Shown: positions 35,108-45,107, counted from the stretch's first letter. The stretch is DNA of 64,000 bases from Bernardetia sp. ABR2-2B (GCF_037126435.1 NZ_CP147020.1:1201001-1265000); one strand, 5' to 3'. A program made the numbers and translations. The notes: generated by a model from the letters alone, not told the origin.

Positions 35108-36046
35108 TTATTCAATATCATCATCTTTTTTACCTTCGGTAAGAGTTTTAGTAGAATCAAATTCTTTTAATAATTTTCGATTTTCTATTTGATTATTTTC
35201 AACTACAATTTGTTTAGGAAGAGTTTTTAGCTTGATTAGCTCATTCGTTCTAGTTTTTATTAAATGTTGATACTGTTTAGCTTCATCTTCTGTTATAGTA
35301 CCATTTGCAACTTTTTTATTTATTTCTTCTCTAGTAGTTAAACTCTCTAATATAACCTTATTAGTTTGACTAGCCTTATAATATTTATGATTGACTGTAA
35401 AATCCCAAACTTCTTTGAATATTGAAAATAAAGACTTGGCTGTTTCAATACCTGTCTTAATAGCTGTATTTGTATTACTTCCACTATCTAAGAGAATTAT
35501 TTTGGACTCCTGTTCTTGTTCTCCATTTAGTATTGATAATACTTCTACCAAATCAGCTAAAGCTGTAAATATTTTTGCGTAAGTTTCTGTTTTTAAACCA
35601 TCTGTATCTATTACAGTCTGAAAAACTATAATACCTTCTTCTATGTAGTCATCATAATTTTTTTCTAATAAACTTGTTAGTAAAACTTTTTTAGCTAATT
35701 TCAACATTGAAAGCAATGTGTTATGAAAATTATAAAAACTAAAAGCCAATGGGTTAGCAACAAGATTGTGAAATTGAGTGTTTCTAAAAATAGTAGTAAG
35801 TTGAGATAAATTTGATTCATTGTAAAGAGTAGATGCTTCAAGTGCATCTAGTATTTCATTCAACTCTACATTATTACTGATATTATCGTAATTACTTTTA
35901 GAACGAAATAAATGTAAGTTTATCGGTGAAAAATCGTAATTAGCTCCTTTAGCCTTACCACCTGCTTGAAAATAACTTATTATAGCTGAGGATTCTAAAT
36001 TAGATACTATAATTTCAAGGTTTTTAACGAAATCAAGTTTTTGCAT
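35108..36046 (-). CDS. Hypothetical protein, unknown
   Basis: A 312-residue, mostly helical, soluble protein starting MQKLDFVKNLEIIVSNLESS and ending with a charged tail (LTEGKKDDDIE). Glycine-rich GGKAKGANYDFSPINLHLF lies near residues 29-47. I do not recognise a domain, and there is no signal peptide or clear membrane span, although TAKSLFSIFKEVWDFTVNH is amphipathic. It is flanked by a terminator and by TCC-loop hairpins. Confidence 0.6.
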   Translation of the reverse strand: MQKLDFVKNLEIIVSNLESSAIISYFQAGGKAKGANYDFSPINLHLFRSKSNYDNISNNVELNEILDALEASTLYNESNLSQLTTIFRNTQFHNLVANPLAFSFYNFHNTLLSMLKLAKKVLLTSLLEKNYDDYIEEGIIVFQTVIDTDGLKTETYAKIFTALADLVEVLSILNGEQEQESKIILLDSGSNTNTAIKTGIETAKSLFSIFKEVWDFTVNHKYYKASQTNKVILESLTTREEINKKVANGTITEDEAKQYQHLIKTRTNELIKLKTLPKQIVVENNQIENRKLLKEFDSTKTLTEGKKDDDIE

Positions 36047-36127
36047 GAAAAGTAGTTTTATAGTAATTAATAATATGTGAACATTACAAAAGTAAGAAAT
36101 AAAAAATTATCGTTTTGTCTAAAATTC

Positions 36128-36260
36128 GTCGTTGCTCGTGTCCTCACGAGCGACATAATTACAAAAAAAACACAAATCCATTTTTTACGTTCTTAATAGG
36201 TAGAATTTTTTTAACTTTCAGAAAAACAGCTAAATTGCCGTTGTCGGTGTCCCCACCGAC
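36128..36260. repeat. Two TCC-loop hairpins before the DUF445 gene
   Basis: GCTCGTG-TCCT-CACGAGC with a GTCG/CGAC outer stem (36128-36154) and GTCGGTG-TCCC-CACCGAC (36243-36260). Both are preceded by CGTTG- or CGTCG-type bases and followed by GACA or GACGACA. GTCGGTG is also the stem of the hairpin at 41030-41063. Confidence 0.7.
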
Positions 36261-36284
36261 GACACAAAATACAATAACCTTTTT

Positions 36285-39200
36285 ATGGTCGGACTTACTT
36301 ACGCAGCAAAAGCACTCACAGGCGCATTTGTGGGATATATCACAAATGATTTAGCAATTCAAATGCTTTTTAGAAAGCGTTTTGGTTTGGGGGGAATTTT
36401 CCTCAAAACACATCACGAATTTGTCATTAATATTAGTAAACTTGTTGAAAAAGATATTCTCAATCATAAAACGCTACTTCCACAGGTAGAAAATGAAGAA
36501 TTTAGAAAGGCACTTCAAAAAACAGTTCAGACTTATATAGAAATAAAATTAGCTACTTCTGTTCCTGAAAACTTCACGCTGCAAGATATTCCCAAATTCA
36601 AGGAAGCAACAAATGTAATTAGAGAACAAGCAAAAAGCAATCTTCCTCAAACGCTAGAACCTTTTTTACTTCATCTTTCGAAAGAAACCACTTTAGGCCA
36701 TGCTATTTCTGATGAGCAATGGCAAAGCGTAAGTAAAAATATTGTAAGCGAACTAATGGCTGGTGTTTCGGAATGGAATAGCTTAGAAAAACTGGTACGT
36801 GATTTTGCTGATGAGATTGGAGAAGAATCTATTTCATCGTTTATTCATCAAGATTTACAAAAGAATATCAAAGACGAGTTGCATTTTCTGACAGCAGATT
36901 TACATCTTTTATTAGAAGCACAACACAAAAAACCGATTGAAAACCTTATCAATCAAACTTTTGAAGAATTAGAGATTGAAGAGTTGGTAACCAACCTAGC
37001 CGAGCGAGTTTCGAAAAAACGTTTGATAGATATTTTGGGAGAAGAAAAGGCGCAGCATTTAGTAAAGGAAATTTTAGGACGTTTACAAGCCATTTTAGAA
37101 ACTGAAGAAGGCATAAAAATAATAGATGTTTTTTCGGATTTCTTGATAAATACCTTAGAAAAAGAAGAAAAAACAATTTTCGAACTCTTAGATAAGAATA
37201 CAAAAGTTACTTTAGAAAAATTCTTTGCACATCAGTTTCCTGCCATTTTGGTAAAAGTAATTGGATGGCTTTATTCTCGCCAAAGAGAATTAGAAATTTT
37301 GATTGACCAAACCTTTACAAATAATGTAGAATCTGGCTTCAAAAATTGGCTGGTAAAAGTCTTTGTAGGAAGCATCAGCCAGTCGACCGATATTATTGGA
37401 AAAGTAACGAGTATTATTGATTCGTATCGCCGAAATCCTGAACAGGTGGCAAAAGAACTGACACAGGAAGTGGTAGAATACTTGGAAAGTAAAAGTATTG
37501 GGGAAATTGTATCAGGACTTAAAACCCAAAATACAGTTGTTTCTCTGACCAAAATTTTGCGTAAAAATGTAGGCGATGCTCTCAATCGTATGGACGTAAT
37601 GCCGATTGCAAAACTGTTTTTAGAAAAAGAAATTGGTGAGTTTATCCCTACTGAAAAGTTAATTCCATTTTTACTGACTAATCTAAATAAATTTAGGAAA
37701 GATTCTGTTCAAACGCTTATTTTTAACCCTAAGTTTTCTCAACGTCTGACAAATGAACTCACAAAAAGAGTAGATAAAATAACCAAAACGCCTTTAAATG
37801 AACTTGTAGCAGCCAAACAGCGTAAAAAACTAGCCATTAATTTTGAAAATTGGGCAGTAGAAAAATCTCAAAATCACAAAGAGGAAATAGCCAAGTTTTT
37901 AGCCAAGCATATTTCGAAAAGAGTAAATGAGCAGCCCATTAGTCGTCTTATTTCGGCAGACCAAATCGAAGAACTTGCCATTGCACTGACAGAAAGGGCA
38001 GATACGTACGCCATAGAATTATTAAAAGATATTGAAACTGGAGAAGTCAGAAATTATTTAACTTCACTCAAAAAGTTTCCTAGTCTTTCAGAAGATTTAT
38101 CCAAAACGTTACACAAATTCCTAATTCAAAACCTTGATACGCTCGTTGAGGGACGCATTGAGGAAGTTGTTCAACTAAATCTAAGCCAACAAACCCCAGA
38201 AACTATCCGAACGATGGTAGAAAAGTTTATGGGAAAAGAACTTAAACCGATTACGGCTTTGGGTGCGCTTTGGGGTGGAATTGCAGGTGGTGCGCTCGCA
38301 GGAATGCCTGAAATTGGTCAGCCTGTTTTGAGATATACTGTTCCTGCTTTGGCGTATGGTGCAACAGGTTTGGGAACAAACTGGATTGCGCTACAAATGA
38401 TTTTTAAACCCTATGAGAAAAAATATTTCCCTCTAACTGGAAAGAAAGTTGCCGTTCCTCTTACCCCCGGAATTGTCATTAAAAATCGTGAGCGTTTTGC
38501 CAATAATATGGGGAATTTTGTAGGCAATAAATTGATGAGTGAAGAAGGTTTGAGAACATCCTTTGAGCAGAGCAAAGATAAAATTCTGACAGGTGCAAAA
38601 AACTGGATTCAGTCAGATAATTATGCTAAAATTTATGAATACACAGAAGATTACAAGGCTTTTATTGCTCAAAAAGGAGCAGGTCTAGGTTGGAAATTAG
38701 TAGAAGATTTTACACAAGAAAATCAATTAATACCTTTATTAAAAAAAGGAATTGAACCTTATAAAAAATTTACTTTAGAGGATATTGATACAGCTTCTTT
38801 TGAAAGCACCGTTTTGAAATATATTCAAGATGATTCGCTTTCTAGTTTGGTTTCAGAAACAGCTTTTGAGCAAATTGAAAGCTACCTAAAAAGCCACGAA
38901 AACTTAGGTGATGCCCTTCCAAAATCTGTCAGAACGGTTTTATATGATAAAATAAAAAACTGGATTAGCTTAGAAATGGATTCATTTTTTGAGCAGTTGG
39001 ATAGTGATGAACAAATTAATTACCTTATTAATCAACTCAACTCAGAGTTTGCAGAGAAAGCAACTGAAAGAACTATTCAGAGTTATTTGAGTAAAAAGCA
39101 AACTCGTAATTTAGAAACTAAACTTTCAGATTACTTGGTTGAGCAGCTTCAAGATACCAAAACACAAGGAAAAGTTTTTGAGTTTATAGACAAACACATT

Positions 39201-40451
39201 TCCACAGAAATTGCAGATGATAAAAAAATAGGAGAATTATTTGATGGTTCTTTGCTTAGTCTTCTAACGAATAATATTGATTTTATTATTCAGAAGATGA
39301 TAGAAACAGGTGCAGAATGGCTCACTTCGAATAGTGAAGAAGTAGCAAACCAAGTATATGAAAAGGCGTATTCTGAACAAAAAGCAGCCTTCATTTATAA
39401 AAAAGCCATCAAAAAAACAGCAAAAGAACTTGCTACCGAAGGAATACCAAAGTTTTTATTGAAAGAAATTGAAAGTGTAAATCGTCTAGTTCATAATGAA
39501 GTAGAGCGAATTGGAGAGGTTTCTTTGGGAGAAGTCGGCGTAAAGCTCAATAATTCGTATTTAGAAAAAACAGTTTCTAATCTTTTAGGAAATGAAACGA
39601 CACAAAAAGCAGTAAGAGATTTGACAAATCAGCTTTTGAAGACGCTTTTTCAAACTAAAGTTTCTACTTTTATTTCAGTAACGGATATTCATTCTTTAGA
39701 AGACTTACAAAACCTTCTTCAAACAGAATTAAAACTAGCAGGAAAGCACCTCAAAACGCATTATTTTTCGAATAAAAAACAGTTGCAAGAAAAGCCAAAT
39801 GAGCTAATTATTGGTGTAATTGAATCTATTTTACAGAAAAACAGCTTTGAGAATCAAGAAAATAATTTGAGTTCGAATACAGCTTTGTGGCAACGAATTG
39901 ATAAATCTGCACTCAAACAAACCATCGAAAAGGTAAGCAAACAGGTTTTGAAATCGGCTGCCTTAGATGCACAAGGGCGAAGAGTAGTGGCACTTTTATT
40001 TGAGCGAATAAAGAAAATTCCTGCTGATGAATTTGTAGATTGGACTATTTTAGAAAAGGACATTGCAAGTGCCATTCAGAAGCAATTAGATGAGCCTAAA
40101 AACAAAGCTCTTTTTGAGGAAGCCTTATCTCATTTTATTCAGAAAAATCTACTGCCAACACTCAAAAATATTCCGAATGAAAGTAAAGATTTTGCTGTGG
40201 AGCTATTGCTTAATGCAGGTTTGGAAGCTTTGCAAGAAGAATTACCTCATATTTTGGCTTCTATTCCGATAAAAGAAATCGTTGTGAAAGAAATTTCGCA
40301 GATGCCACCACAAGAAATTGAAGCTCTCTTTAATTCCTTTGCTAAAAAATACTTTGACAGGCTTGTCCAGTATGGTTTTGGGTTTGGGATTGTATTTGGT
40401 CTTACATTAGATACACTTTTGGAATTTGGGTTGGATTATATTCCTAAGTAA
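36285..40451 (+). CDS. Giant membrane protein with tandem DUF445 modules
   Basis: A 1388-residue protein, about three times the length of a normal DUF445 protein (about 400). The N-terminal module begins LTYAAKALTGAFVGYITNDL followed by AIQMLFRKRF, and the same motif recurs near residue 700 as YGATGLGTNWIALQMIFKPYE. Between them and after them are long helical, charged regions with repeated short units of the type ...VTKRVDKITKTPL. The C-terminus has a last hydrophobic segment (YGFGFGIVFGLTLDTLLEFGL). DUF445 proteins such as YheB are membrane proteins of unknown role. The internal duplication is clear from the two motif sets. Confidence 0.85.
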   Translation: MVGLTYAAKALTGAFVGYITNDLAIQMLFRKRFGLGGIFLKTHHEFVINISKLVEKDILNHKTLLPQVENEEFRKALQKTVQTYIEIKLATSVPENFTLQDIPKFKEATNVIREQAKSNLPQTLEPFLLHLSKETTLGHAISDEQWQSVSKNIVSELMAGVSEWNSLEKLVRDFADEIGEESISSFIHQDLQKNIKDELHFLTADLHLLLEAQHKKPIENLINQTFEELEIEELVTNLAERVSKKRLIDILGEEKAQHLVKEILGRLQAILETEEGIKIIDVFSDFLINTLEKEEKTIFELLDKNTKVTLEKFFAHQFPAILVKVIGWLYSRQRELEILIDQTFTNNVESGFKNWLVKVFVGSISQSTDIIGKVTSIIDSYRRNPEQVAKELTQEVVEYLESKSIGEIVSGLKTQNTVVSLTKILRKNVGDALNRMDVMPIAKLFLEKEIGEFIPTEKLIPFLLTNLNKFRKDSVQTLIFNPKFSQRLTNELTKRVDKITKTPLNELVAAKQRKKLAINFENWAVEKSQNHKEEIAKFLAKHISKRVNEQPISRLISADQIEELAIALTERADTYAIELLKDIETGEVRNYLTSLKKFPSLSEDLSKTLHKFLIQNLDTLVEGRIEEVVQLNLSQQTPETIRTMVEKFMGKELKPITALGALWGGIAGGALAGMPEIGQPVLRYTVPALAYGATGLGTNWIALQMIFKPYEKKYFPLTGKKVAVPLTPGIVIKNRERFANNMGNFVGNKLMSEEGLRTSFEQSKDKILTGAKNWIQSDNYAKIYEYTEDYKAFIAQKGAGLGWKLVEDFTQENQLIPLLKKGIEPYKKFTLEDIDTASFESTVLKYIQDDSLSSLVSETAFEQIESYLKSHENLGDALPKSVRTVLYDKIKNWISLEMDSFFEQLDSDEQINYLINQLNSEFAEKATERTIQSYLSKKQTRNLETKLSDYLVEQLQDTKTQGKVFEFIDKHISTEIADDKKIGELFDGSLLSLLTNNIDFIIQKMIETGAEWLTSNSEEVANQVYEKAYSEQKAAFIYKKAIKKTAKELATEGIPKFLLKEIESVNRLVHNEVERIGEVSLGEVGVKLNNSYLEKTVSNLLGNETTQKAVRDLTNQLLKTLFQTKVSTFISVTDIHSLEDLQNLLQTELKLAGKHLKTHYFSNKKQLQEKPNELIIGVIESILQKNSFENQENNLSSNTALWQRIDKSALKQTIEKVSKQVLKSAALDAQGRRVVALLFERIKKIPADEFVDWTILEKDIASAIQKQLDEPKNKALFEEALSHFIQKNLLPTLKNIPNESKDFAVELLLNAGLEALQEELPHILASIPIKEIVVKEISQMPPQEIEALFNSFAKKYFDRLVQYGFGFGIVFGLTLDTLLEFGLDYIPK

Positions 40452-40476
40452 GCTTTTACATCAATAATTTAATTCA

Positions 40477-40890
40477 ATGAAACATTTTCTAAGTCATAAT
40501 AACAAAATATTCAAATCTATTGCATTTGTCTTGTCAGTAGTATTTTTCTATTCTTATTATGGACAGTTCTCTTATTATTCAATTATTTTCATTTCTAGTT
40601 TTATGGAGGGAAATAGCTGTTGTGGTACTGGATTACATTTTGATGACAGAGTTTTATTTGGACTATTTATTTCTATGATTTTATTTATGAGAATAAGCTT
40701 TTTGAAAGGGCTATTTACGACAATAGTATTAATCTTATTTGCCTTTGTAAAAACTATTTTTTTAGTGGGTTTTGATTACTTCTATGACGAAGTAGGGTGC
40801 TTATTTGATTACTTGATTTACAATGAATTTTTCGCTTTTTACTTACTCTATTTTTTGACTTTAAAAATTTGGAAAAGGTATAAGAAATGA
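40477..40890 (+). CDS. Small membrane protein of unknown function
   Basis: A 137-residue protein with about four spans: SIAFVLSVVFFYSYYGQFSY, VLFGLFISMILFMRISFL, FTTIVLILFAFVKTIFLVGF and EFFAFYLLYFLTLKIW. A cysteine pair (NSCCGTG) lies between the first two. I do not recognise a family. It starts 25 bases after DUF445, so the two may be cotranscribed. A hairpin with the GTTTTAGCGTAGC loop follows. Confidence 0.55.
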   Translation: MKHFLSHNNKIFKSIAFVLSVVFFYSYYGQFSYYSIIFISSFMEGNSCCGTGLHFDDRVLFGLFISMILFMRISFLKGLFTTIVLILFAFVKTIFLVGFDYFYDEVGCLFDYLIYNEFFAFYLLYFLTLKIWKRYKK

Positions 40891-40902
40891 AACCTTCCTG
40901 CC

Positions 40903-40936
40903 CTTGTTGGTGTTTTAGCGTAGCGACACTAACAAG
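40903..40936. repeat. Hairpin with GTTTTAGCGTAGC loop
   Basis: CTTGTTGGTGT (40903-40913) pairs with ACACTAACAAG (40926-40936) over 11 bp with one G-U pair. The loop carries GTTTTAGCGTAGC (40912-40924), which recurs in reverse complement at 6790-6802 and, with one mismatch, at 41042-41054. Confidence 0.75.
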
Positions 40937-41029
40937 AATATTTGCATAAAACTACTCATAACGGCACAGAATCTATATATTTCAATTAACTTTTCATTAT
41001 CGTTTTTATAGACTTTTTGTGGTTTTACT

Positions 41030-41063
41030 ATTGTCGGTGTCGCTTCGCTAAAACACCGACAAT
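41030..41063. repeat. Inverted copy of the 40903 hairpin
   Basis: Perfect 11-bp stem ATTGTCGGTGT/ACACCGACAAT with a 12-base loop. The region GCTTCGCTAAAAC (41042-41054) is the reverse complement of GTTTTAGCGTAGC with one mismatch, so this element is in the opposite orientation to the one 94 bases upstream. Confidence 0.75.
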
Positions 41064-41071
41064 GGCAATAA

Positions 41072-41150
41072 TCACTCTCTATCCTTCAAATATTTAAGCA
41101 AATCTACTAAATGCTGTTCAGAATGACCACGCATTATCACGTTTAAAAAA
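41072..41150 (-). pseudogene. Possible C-terminal gene remnant
   Basis: On the minus strand, an open stretch ending at a TGA (41072-41074) reads RGHSEQHLVDLLKYLKDRE, which looks like a natural protein end rather than random sequence. No start codon or longer frame supports a full gene. It may be the tail of a lost gene. Confidence 0.3.
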
Positions 41151-41152
41151 AC

Positions 41153-41935
41153 CTATTTAATAACTCTAAAAGTCAAGTTAATTCTGTTTTCCTTAATTTT
41201 AGATTCTTTTGGAATCGAATGTTGCCAAAAATGTTGAATCTGTCCTGCCATAATTAGAAGTGAACCATTTGCTAAAGAAAACTCTAGTTTATTTGTCTTA
41301 TTATCTATTTGACGCAATAAAAAACGACGAGTAGCACCAAAATTAAGAGAAGCAATCAGAGGATTTTGACCTAATTCTTTTTCATTATCATTATGCCAAC
41401 CCATCGAATCTTGTCCGTCTCTGTACCAATTTAGTAAAACACTATTAAACTTTGTCGCTGTTTTTTTTTCTGTTTTATCCAAATTATCAATTAATTTCTC
41501 AATTTTATTTTTGATAAATACTAATTTTTCATTCCAAGCATTTGGCTCTAATTTCAGACCTGAATAAGAATAAGCTGCATCTTTATCTCCATACCAAGCC
41601 GAAAAACGAGGAACAAAAAGCTCTTTTCCAAATATTTTAATTTGGTCGTGTGTCCAATTTATATTTTCAAAATTTATTTCTGCTAATTTTTCTTTCTCAA
41701 ATTTTCTCCAGTCTGTTGTTTTCCAATTTAAGTTTTCTTTGTTTTCTAAAAAGTAACTCATTGCCTCATCACTCAAATTAGTATCAAAAAAATGTGGAAC
41801 AAAAATCAGTTTACCGTTTGGAATGGTAATAATAAATAACTTTTCTTTTTTATTGAAAGAATACGAATAACCTTCTTTTTGAAGTAATTTGAAAGGTAGT
41901 TTGTCTTGAAATGATGATTGATTGAATAAATCCAT
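41153..41935 (-). CDS. AlkB-like 2-oxoglutarate/Fe(II)-dependent dioxygenase
   Basis: A 260-residue protein with a 2OG-Fe(II) oxygenase fold of the AlkB type, which usually removes alkyl groups from DNA or RNA. The iron ligands are in MGWHNDNE (HxD) and the distal histidine in QHSIPKE. The 2-oxoglutarate-binding arginine pair is in ATRRFLLRQ and RINLTFRVIK at the C-terminus. The first 70 residues are extra relative to the usual 200-residue enzyme. It is divergent from kmo. Repair is by family, and substrate preference is not known. Confidence 0.9.
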   Translation of the reverse strand: MDLFNQSSFQDKLPFKLLQKEGYSYSFNKKEKLFIITIPNGKLIFVPHFFDTNLSDEAMSYFLENKENLNWKTTDWRKFEKEKLAEINFENINWTHDQIKIFGKELFVPRFSAWYGDKDAAYSYSGLKLEPNAWNEKLVFIKNKIEKLIDNLDKTEKKTATKFNSVLLNWYRDGQDSMGWHNDNEKELGQNPLIASLNFGATRRFLLRQIDNKTNKLEFSLANGSLLIMAGQIQHFWQHSIPKESKIKENRINLTFRVIK

Positions 41936-42062
41936 AAATTATTACTTAAAATTAAAACAAGTACATTAAGATTATAGTAGAAACTAAATTATAGATTAAT
42001 TTTTCAAAAAATCTTTACCTAAATTGTAGATTATTTCCTAAAATATAAAAATACACAAATAC

Positions 42063-43463
42063 ATGTCTTCAAAAGTTACTTTAGTGGGTGCTGGTTTAGT
42101 TGGTTCTTTACTCTCAATTTTTATGGCAAAGAAAGGACTTGAAGTAGAAGTTTTTGAACGTCGTCCAGATTATCGTAAAATAGGTGCTGTTGGTGGTCGT
42201 TCTATCAATTTAGCATTGAGTGAAAGAGGTTGGAGGGCTTTGAAAGAAGCAGGAATAGAACAAACCATCAAAGGTATTGCCCTTCCAATGCGTGGACGAA
42301 TGATGCACGATACTGAAGGTAACCTTACTTTTCAGCCTTACGGAAAAGAAAATCAAGCTATTTATTCAGTTTCTAGAGCCATTTTGAATGAGGCGTTAAT
42401 GGATGTAGCCGAAAAGCAGCATAACGTAAAATTTAATTTTAATCAGCGTTGTGAAGATGTTGATATAAAAGATACAAAGGCAACTTTTGAAAGTGAAGAA
42501 GAAGAAAGCAACGCCAAAAGTTATAAAAGACAAACTATAAAATCTGATATTATCATTGGTGCAGACGGTGCTTTTTCGGCTGTTCGTGGACATATGCAAA
42601 GAATGCCTCTTTTCAATTATACGCAACATTATTTACCTCACGGATACAAAGAACTTCATATTCCTGCCAACGAAGACGGAACACATAGATTAGCTCCTGA
42701 TGCCTTGCATATTTGGCCTCGCCATAGTTTTATGTTGATTGCTCTTCCAAATACAGATGGAAGTTTTACGTGTACGCTATTTTTACCTTTTGAGAGCGAC
42801 AAAGGAAGCAAGGAAGCCTTTGAAAGACTAAATACAGACAAAGAAATAATGAGCTTTTTCGAAACTCATTTTGCTGATACCATTCCACTTATGCCTACTC
42901 TTTTGGAAGATTTTAAGCAAAATCCTACTTCTTCTTTAGTAACTATTCGTTGTTCACCTTGGGCGTATGAAGGTAATGTTTGCTTGATTGGTGATGCTTC
43001 TCATGCAATTGTTCCTTTTTATGGACAGGGAATGAATTCGGGTTTTGAGGATTGTTTTTACTTCAATGAGTTTTTAGAAAAACAGCTTGAAAAAGACGGA
43101 AACAATAAAATAAACTGGAAGGAAATGTTTGAAGAGTTTCAGGCTGAACGCATTCCAAACGCTAATGCTATTGCAGATTTGGCGATTCAGAATTTTATAG
43201 AAATGCGTGATAGAGTAGCTGACCCAGAGTTTTTGCTTAGAAAGAAAATAGAAGCTAAATTATATGAAAAGTTTCCTAGCCGTTGGATTCCTCAATATAC
43301 AATGGTTACTTTTAGCCATTTGCCTTATTCGTATGCGCTCAATACAGGAAAAAAACAAGAACAGATTATGAATGAAATTATGAAGAAAAAAGATATCGAA
43401 AATAATTGGAAAAGCTTGGATTGGGAGGGAATTGTAGAAAAACTACACGAAGAAGAGAATTAG
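42063..43463 (+). CDS. kmo: Kynurenine 3-monooxygenase
   Basis: Kmo is a FAD enzyme that hydroxylates L-kynurenine to 3-hydroxykynurenine with NADPH and oxygen. The 466-residue protein has the FAD Rossmann motif VTLVGAGLVGSLLSIFMA, the RRPDYRK and GGRSINLALSERGW segments typical of Kmo, and the second FAD motif CLIGDASHAIVPFYGQGMN. C-terminal hydrophobic membrane association is weak here. No kynureninase or kynurenine formamidase gene is nearby. In bacteria the enzyme feeds tryptophan degradation or quinolinate/NAD synthesis. It is a single-gene unit. Confidence 0.95.
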   Translation: MSSKVTLVGAGLVGSLLSIFMAKKGLEVEVFERRPDYRKIGAVGGRSINLALSERGWRALKEAGIEQTIKGIALPMRGRMMHDTEGNLTFQPYGKENQAIYSVSRAILNEALMDVAEKQHNVKFNFNQRCEDVDIKDTKATFESEEEESNAKSYKRQTIKSDIIIGADGAFSAVRGHMQRMPLFNYTQHYLPHGYKELHIPANEDGTHRLAPDALHIWPRHSFMLIALPNTDGSFTCTLFLPFESDKGSKEAFERLNTDKEIMSFFETHFADTIPLMPTLLEDFKQNPTSSLVTIRCSPWAYEGNVCLIGDASHAIVPFYGQGMNSGFEDCFYFNEFLEKQLEKDGNNKINWKEMFEEFQAERIPNANAIADLAIQNFIEMRDRVADPEFLLRKKIEAKLYEKFPSRWIPQYTMVTFSHLPYSYALNTGKKQEQIMNEIMKKKDIENNWKSLDWEGIVEKLHEEEN

Positions 43464-43495
43464 TCAAGTAGAATCTTTTTTGAAAAATTCACATA

Positions 43496-43540
43496 TAAAA
43501 AAGACTTTAACCGAAATAAATTCAGTTAAAGTCTTTTTTA
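43496..43540. terminator. Bidirectional terminator between kmo and accC
   Basis: A 16-bp stem, TAAAAAAGACTTTAAC with GTTAAAGTCTTTTTTA, flanked by T-rich sequence on both strands. Confidence 0.9.
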
Positions 43541-43555
43541 TAATTTCTATGTTTA

Positions 43556-44911
43556 CTATTCTTCAATAGAATCAAAATCAAAGGTTTCTAAGAATTTAGT
43601 TGTAAAATCTCCTTCTTTGAATTTTGGATGATCCATTAATTTCAAGTGAAATGGAATTGTAGTTTTTATTCCTTCAATTACAAATTCTTGCAAAGCTCTT
43701 TTCATTCTTACGATAGCCTCTTCTCTAGTCTGTCCGACAGAAATAAGTTTTGCAATCATAGAATCATAATGAGGAGGAATTGTATAACCTGCATAGACAT
43801 GCGAATCTACACGAATACCATGACCACCAGGAATATGCAAATGTGTAATCTTACCAGGGGAAGGGCGAAAACCTTTCGTTGGGTCTTCTGCATTTATTCT
43901 ACACTCAATACTGAATGATTTTGGATAATAATTTCTACCCGAAAGAGGCATTCCTGCAGCGAGTTTTATCTGTTCTTTTACCAAATCAAAACTAGTAACT
44001 TCCTCTGTAATAGGGTGTTCTACTTGAATACGAGTATTCATTTCCATAAAATAGAAGTTTTTGTATTTATCTACCAAAAACTCTACTGTTCCTGCACCTT
44101 CATATTTAATGGTTTTTGCAATTGCTATGGCAGCATCTCCCATTTCATCACGTAATTCTTGTGTCATTATAGGAGAAGGTGTTTCTTCTACCAATTTTTG
44201 ATGACGACGCTGAATAGAACAATCTCTTTCGGACAAATGACAAGCATCACCTTTTCCATCTCCAAAAATTTGTATTTCTACGTGTTTTGGTTCTACTACA
44301 AATTTCTCTAAATACATAGCACTATTTCCAAAGGCAGCTTCTGCTTCTTGAGTTGCAGAATCCCACGCTTTCTGAAATTCGGATTCATCATTAATAATAC
44401 GCATTCCCTTTCCACCACCACCAGCAGTAGCTTTGATAATGACAGGATAGCCTACTTCTTTTGCATTTTTCATTCCTTGAGCAACTGATTCCAAAAGCCC
44501 ATCAGAACCTGGAACAGTAGGAACACCAGCAGCTTTTACGGTTGCTTTTGCAGTTGCTTTATCTCCCATTTGGTTTATCATTTCTGCACTTGCACCAATA
44601 AATTTTATATCATGTTCGGCACAAATAGCAGAAAATTCAGCATTTTCAGACAAGAAACCATAACCAGGATGAATGGCATCTGCATTTGTAATTTCGGCAG
44701 CAGCAATAATATGAGGGATTTTGAGATATGAATCTCTACTTGGAGCAGCACCAATACAAACAGCTTCATCAGCAAAACGAACATGCAAACTATCTTTATC
44801 AGCAAGAGAATAAACGGCAACCGTTTTGATTCCTAATTCTTTACAAGTTCTAATGATGCGAAGGGCAATTTCTCCTCTATTGGCAATTAATATTTTGTTA
44901 AAAAGTTTCAC
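43556..44911 (-). CDS. accC: Acetyl-CoA carboxylase biotin carboxylase subunit
   Basis: AccC carboxylates biotin on AccB with ATP and bicarbonate, the first step of fatty acid synthesis. The 451-residue protein has the N-terminal [13 protein letters not shown], the ATP-grasp glycine-rich loop [12 protein letters not shown], and the catalytic [16 protein letters not shown]. The start codon is GTG (44911 to 44909), giving [13 protein letters not shown]. It lies downstream of accB and efp in the standard Bacteroidota order, although a 223-base gap with heptad repeats separates it from accB. That suggests cotranscription with possible attenuation. Confidence 0.97.
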   Translation of the reverse strand: MKLFNKILIANRGEIALRIIRTCKELGIKTVAVYSLADKDSLHVRFADEAVCIGAAPSRDSYLKIPHIIAAAEITNADAIHPGYGFLSENAEFSAICAEHDIKFIGASAEMINQMGDKATAKATVKAAGVPTVPGSDGLLESVAQGMKNAKEVGYPVIIKATAGGGGKGMRIINDESEFQKAWDSATQEAEAAFGNSAMYLEKFVVEPKHVEIQIFGDGKGDACHLSERDCSIQRRHQKLVEETPSPIMTQELRDEMGDAAIAIAKTIKYEGAGTVEFLVDKYKNFYFMEMNTRIQVEHPITEEVTSFDLVKEQIKLAAGMPLSGRNYYPKSFSIECRINAEDPTKGFRPSPGKITHLHIPGGHGIRVDSHVYAGYTIPPHYDSMIAKLISVGQTREEAIVRMKRALQEFVIEGIKTTIPFHLKLMDHPKFKEGDFTTKFLETFDFDSIEE

Positions 44912-44919
44912 GCTTTAAT

Positions 44920-44967
44920 CAGTTATCCTAATCAGCTATCAGTTACCAGTTATCAGTTACCAGCTAA
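44920..44967. repeat. CAGTTAY heptad array upstream of accC
   Basis: CAGTTAT, a 6-base unit, then CAGCTAT, CAGTTAC, CAGTTAT, CAGTTAC and CAGCTAA in tandem from 44920, eight bases upstream of the accC GTG (44911, minus). Confidence 0.8.
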
Positions 44968-45107
44968 ATACAAATTTTGATTTAGTCGGTTTTGATAAAA
45001 CAATAACTATTAACTAAAACAGTGTGTGAATGAAAAAATTAAATTGAGTAAATAATGATTAGTTTTTAGTGATAAGTTACTACTAATACAGATGTATTTT
45101 CATTCGT

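Noticed and set aside
36115-36354. 79-residue frame before DUF445
   Set aside because: It contains two hairpins and overlaps the DUF445 start in another frame, with no protein-like composition.
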